64,000 nt of DNA from contig CM076960.1 of NCBI GenBank assembly GCA_039566865.1, positions 7,826,501 through 7,890,500 of the forward strand. The letters run 5' to 3'. The notes under the pieces are model-generated. The model saw only the letters and a program-made list of their open reading frames with translations, was not told the origin of the DNA and did no database searches. A program made the translations under genes and the position numbers. Positions 61,901 through 64,000 of the stretch are shown here, one piece after another. How positions within the stretch are numbered: the stretch's first letter is position 1; each line of letters begins with the position of its first letter. The stretch is from Aurelia coerulea. Taxonomy: Eukaryota > Cnidaria > Scyphozoa > Semaeostomeae > Ulmaridae.

Positions 61901-63240
61901 AAATGAACCTCTGCTTTTACAATTGGCTAAGCACAAGGGGATGCCCTCATGTCTGATTTTTTTTCCATCAAAATTTAATCATGCAAAATCTGGAAAACCA
62001 GTCAACCTTCTGAAAAGATGTTGCTTCATTTTGACCAACTACATACTTGCAAAAAGTCCAGCAAATTTCATTGAGATATCTTTAACCAGTAAAGAATGAA
62101 AAATACTTTTCCGGGTACCATTTTTTGCAAAATTTAGGCTATTTTTGGTTGCTATGGCAACATGAAAGGTACCATTTTGAATTTTTCAGTCCAAACATTT
62201 TACATTCATGAATATGTACCATCTCAACTTGGTTGTATACCCATATTCATAGTAATTCTATGACCGGGGGGATGCTACCTTAAGCAGTAAAGCTAAAATG
62301 AGACTTAAGAAAAAACTAAAGTCTATAGTAATTTTTACAAGAATGGTTGATGCAGCACTAATATAGTGCTATAAAAGAAGTTACTGGCAGAACTATAGTT
62401 TTATGGGACGATGAGTGCAATACTCTTAATAACATGAATTGCAGCTACTAAAGTACGTTAATACACACTTTTTGTGTTTATATTTTGTTTTCTTTGAGAA
62501 AATAAACGTTTAATTAATCGATGTTTGTTTATGCAGTAAAGCTGAAATGACACTAAAGAAAAAACTAATGTCTATATTAATGTTTCCAAGAATGGTTGCT
62601 GCAGCACTAATATAGTGCTATAAAATAAGTTACTGGCAGAACTATAGTTTTATGGGACGATGAGTGCAATACTCTTAATAACATGAATTGCAGCTACTAA
62701 AGTACGTTAATCCACACTTTTTGTGTTTATATTTTGTTTTCTTAAAGAAAATAAACGTTTAATTAATCGATGTTTGTTTATGCATTGAAGCTAAAATGAG
62801 ACTAAAGAAAAAACTAATGTCTATAGTAATGTTTCGAAAAATTGTTTCTACAGTAATAATATAGTGTTATAAAAGATGTTACTGGCAGAACTAAAGTTTT
62901 AAAGGACGATGAGTTCAATACTCTTTATAATATAAATTGTAGCTATTAAAGTACGTTACTCAACACTTTTTGTGTTTATATTTTGTTTTCTTTGAGAAAA
63001 TAACCATTTGCTAAATCGATGTTTGTTTATGCAGTAAAGCTAAAATGAGACTAGAGAAAAAACTAATGTCTATATTAATGTTACCAAGAATAGTTGCTGC
63101 AGCACTAATATAGTGCTATAAAAGAAGTTACTGGCTGAACTATAGTTTTATGGGACGATGAGTGCAATACTCTTAATAATATCAATTGCAGCTACTAAAG
63201 TACGTTAATCCACACTTTTTGTGTTTATATTTTGTTTTCT
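59000..63240 (+). repeat. Nine-monomer unit, copy 2, split by the TTAA element
   Basis: Same ordered variants as copy 1. After subtracting the 2011 bp insertion, markers on the right side (such as 'gtttctacagtaat' at 58565 and 62845) remain about 2269 bp apart, matching the 9-monomer period. Confidence 0.78.
60273..62279. mobile_element. Non-autonomous TTAA transposon (2.0 kb, 14 bp TIRs)
   Basis: Left end GGTAGAATCCCCCC; the right end read inward is GGTAGCATCCCCCC. It is flanked by TTAA on both sides (60269-60272 and 62280-62283), and the paralogous empty site at 58000-58003 has a single TTAA. TTAA duplication is characteristic of the piggyBac and Kolobok superfamilies. I see no DDE transposase: the longest frames (60795-61100 minus, 61216-61491 plus, 61525-61860 plus; 91-111 codons) resemble nothing I recognise and are probably chance. 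Base composition is less repetitive than the surrounding satellite. An imperfect palindrome GTTGCTATGGCAAC lies at 62148-62161. Confidence 0.85.
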
Positions 63241-64000
63241 TTGAGAAGATAAACATTTAATTAATAGATGCTTGTTTATGCAGTAAAGCTAAAATTAAAG
63301 CTAAAACTAAAGAAAATACCAATGTCTATAGTAATGTTTCCGAGAATGGTTGCTGCAGCACTAATATAGTGCTATAAAAGAAGATACTGGCAGAACTATA
63401 GTTTAAATGGACGATGAGTGCAATACCCTTTATAATATAAATTGTGGCTACAAAGGTACGTTAAACAACACTTTTTGTGATCATATTTTGTTTTCTTTGA
63501 GAAGATAAACATTTAATTAATCGATGCTTGTTTATGCAGTAAAGCTAAAATTAAAGCTAAAACTAAAGAAAATACCAATGTCTATAGTAATGTTTCCGAG
63601 AATGGTTGATGCAGCACTAATATATCGCTATAAAAAAAGTTACTGGCAGAACTAAAGTTTTAAAGAACGATGAGTGCAATACTCTTTATAATATAATTTG
63701 TAACTATTAAAGTACGTTAATCAACACTTTTTGTGTTTATATTTTGTTTTCTTTGAGAAAATTAGCATATAATTGATCGATGTTTGTTTATGCAGTAAAG
63801 CTAAAATGACACTAAAGAAAAAACTAATGTCTACATTGATGTTTCCAAGAATGGTTGCTGCAGCACTAATATAGTGCTATAAAATAAGTTACTGGCAGAA
63901 CTATAGTTTTATGGGACGATGAGTGCAATACTCTTAATAACATGAATTGCAGCTACTAAAATACGTTAATCCACACTTTTTGTGTTTGTATTTTGTTTTC
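62280..64000 (+). repeat. Satellite A array, right segment, about 7 monomers
   Basis: Resumes with the duplicated TTAA and the continuation of the monomer cut at 60272, then runs off the window end. Same + orientation as before the insertion; no genes. Confidence 0.95.

Noticed and set aside
1..64000. tRNA-derived SINEs or RNA polymerase III A/B boxes in the repeats
   Set aside because: No GTTCRANNC-type B box with a correctly spaced A box was found in the module, spacer or satellite.

Overview
This is repetitive, AT-rich, non-genic DNA from a eukaryote. No host gene, tRNA or rRNA gene is visible, and nothing bacterial. The protein-coding content is one non-LTR retrotransposon of the CR1/L2 group, with an SGNH-esterase ORF1 and an endonuclease plus reverse transcriptase ORF2. 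That, together with TA- and TTAA-targeting inverted-repeat transposons and a long satellite array, suggests an aquatic invertebrate animal. A cnidarian would fit, but the sequence does not prove it. The satellite bulk suggests pericentromeric or other heterochromatin (inference).

Layout. About 50 kb is a tandem satellite ('satellite A') with a monomer of about 249 bp and a longer class of about 257 bp, roughly 200 copies in total. It fills 1-747, 11454-15359, 16231-51662, 52392-60272 and 62280-64000. At 748-11453 the array is split by a 10.7 kb block that starts and ends with the same 210 bp palindromic module. The block is made of five spacers of about 850 bp alternating with six copies of the module (period 1060 bp) and is flanked by a TA duplication. 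An uninterrupted paralogous site at 13720-13721 confirms it as an insertion. A CR1/L2-like LINE (2436-6790) and a 966 bp TIR element (7693-8658) lie inside this block.

Three TIR elements (7693-8658, 15360-16230, 51663-52389) have different bodies but share the terminal heptamer CCGGGTG and TA target-site duplications. A fourth, unrelated 2.0 kb element (60273-62279) has TTAA duplications and 14 bp TIRs. The satellite reverses orientation at the third TIR element and returns to + near 53771, giving a 1.4 kb inverted island.

The satellite has higher-order structure: a young block of 3- and 4-monomer units (about 44.2-51.5 kb), a 4-monomer duplication (about 54.6-56.5 kb), a 9-monomer (2.26 kb) duplication (about 56.7-63.2 kb) and a 17.05 kb offset duplication (about 23.2-25.6 versus 40.3-42.6 kb).

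Order of events (inference): satellite amplification; insertion of the module-bounded block; insertion of the LINE and TIR element 1 into palindromes inside the block; and, late, insertion of the TTAA element into one copy of an already duplicated 9-monomer unit. The most unusual points are the nested TA-flanked tandem block with its internal empty-site control, the LINE whose two ORFs share one frame separated by a single UGA, and the repeated landing of mobile elements in one short palindrome.
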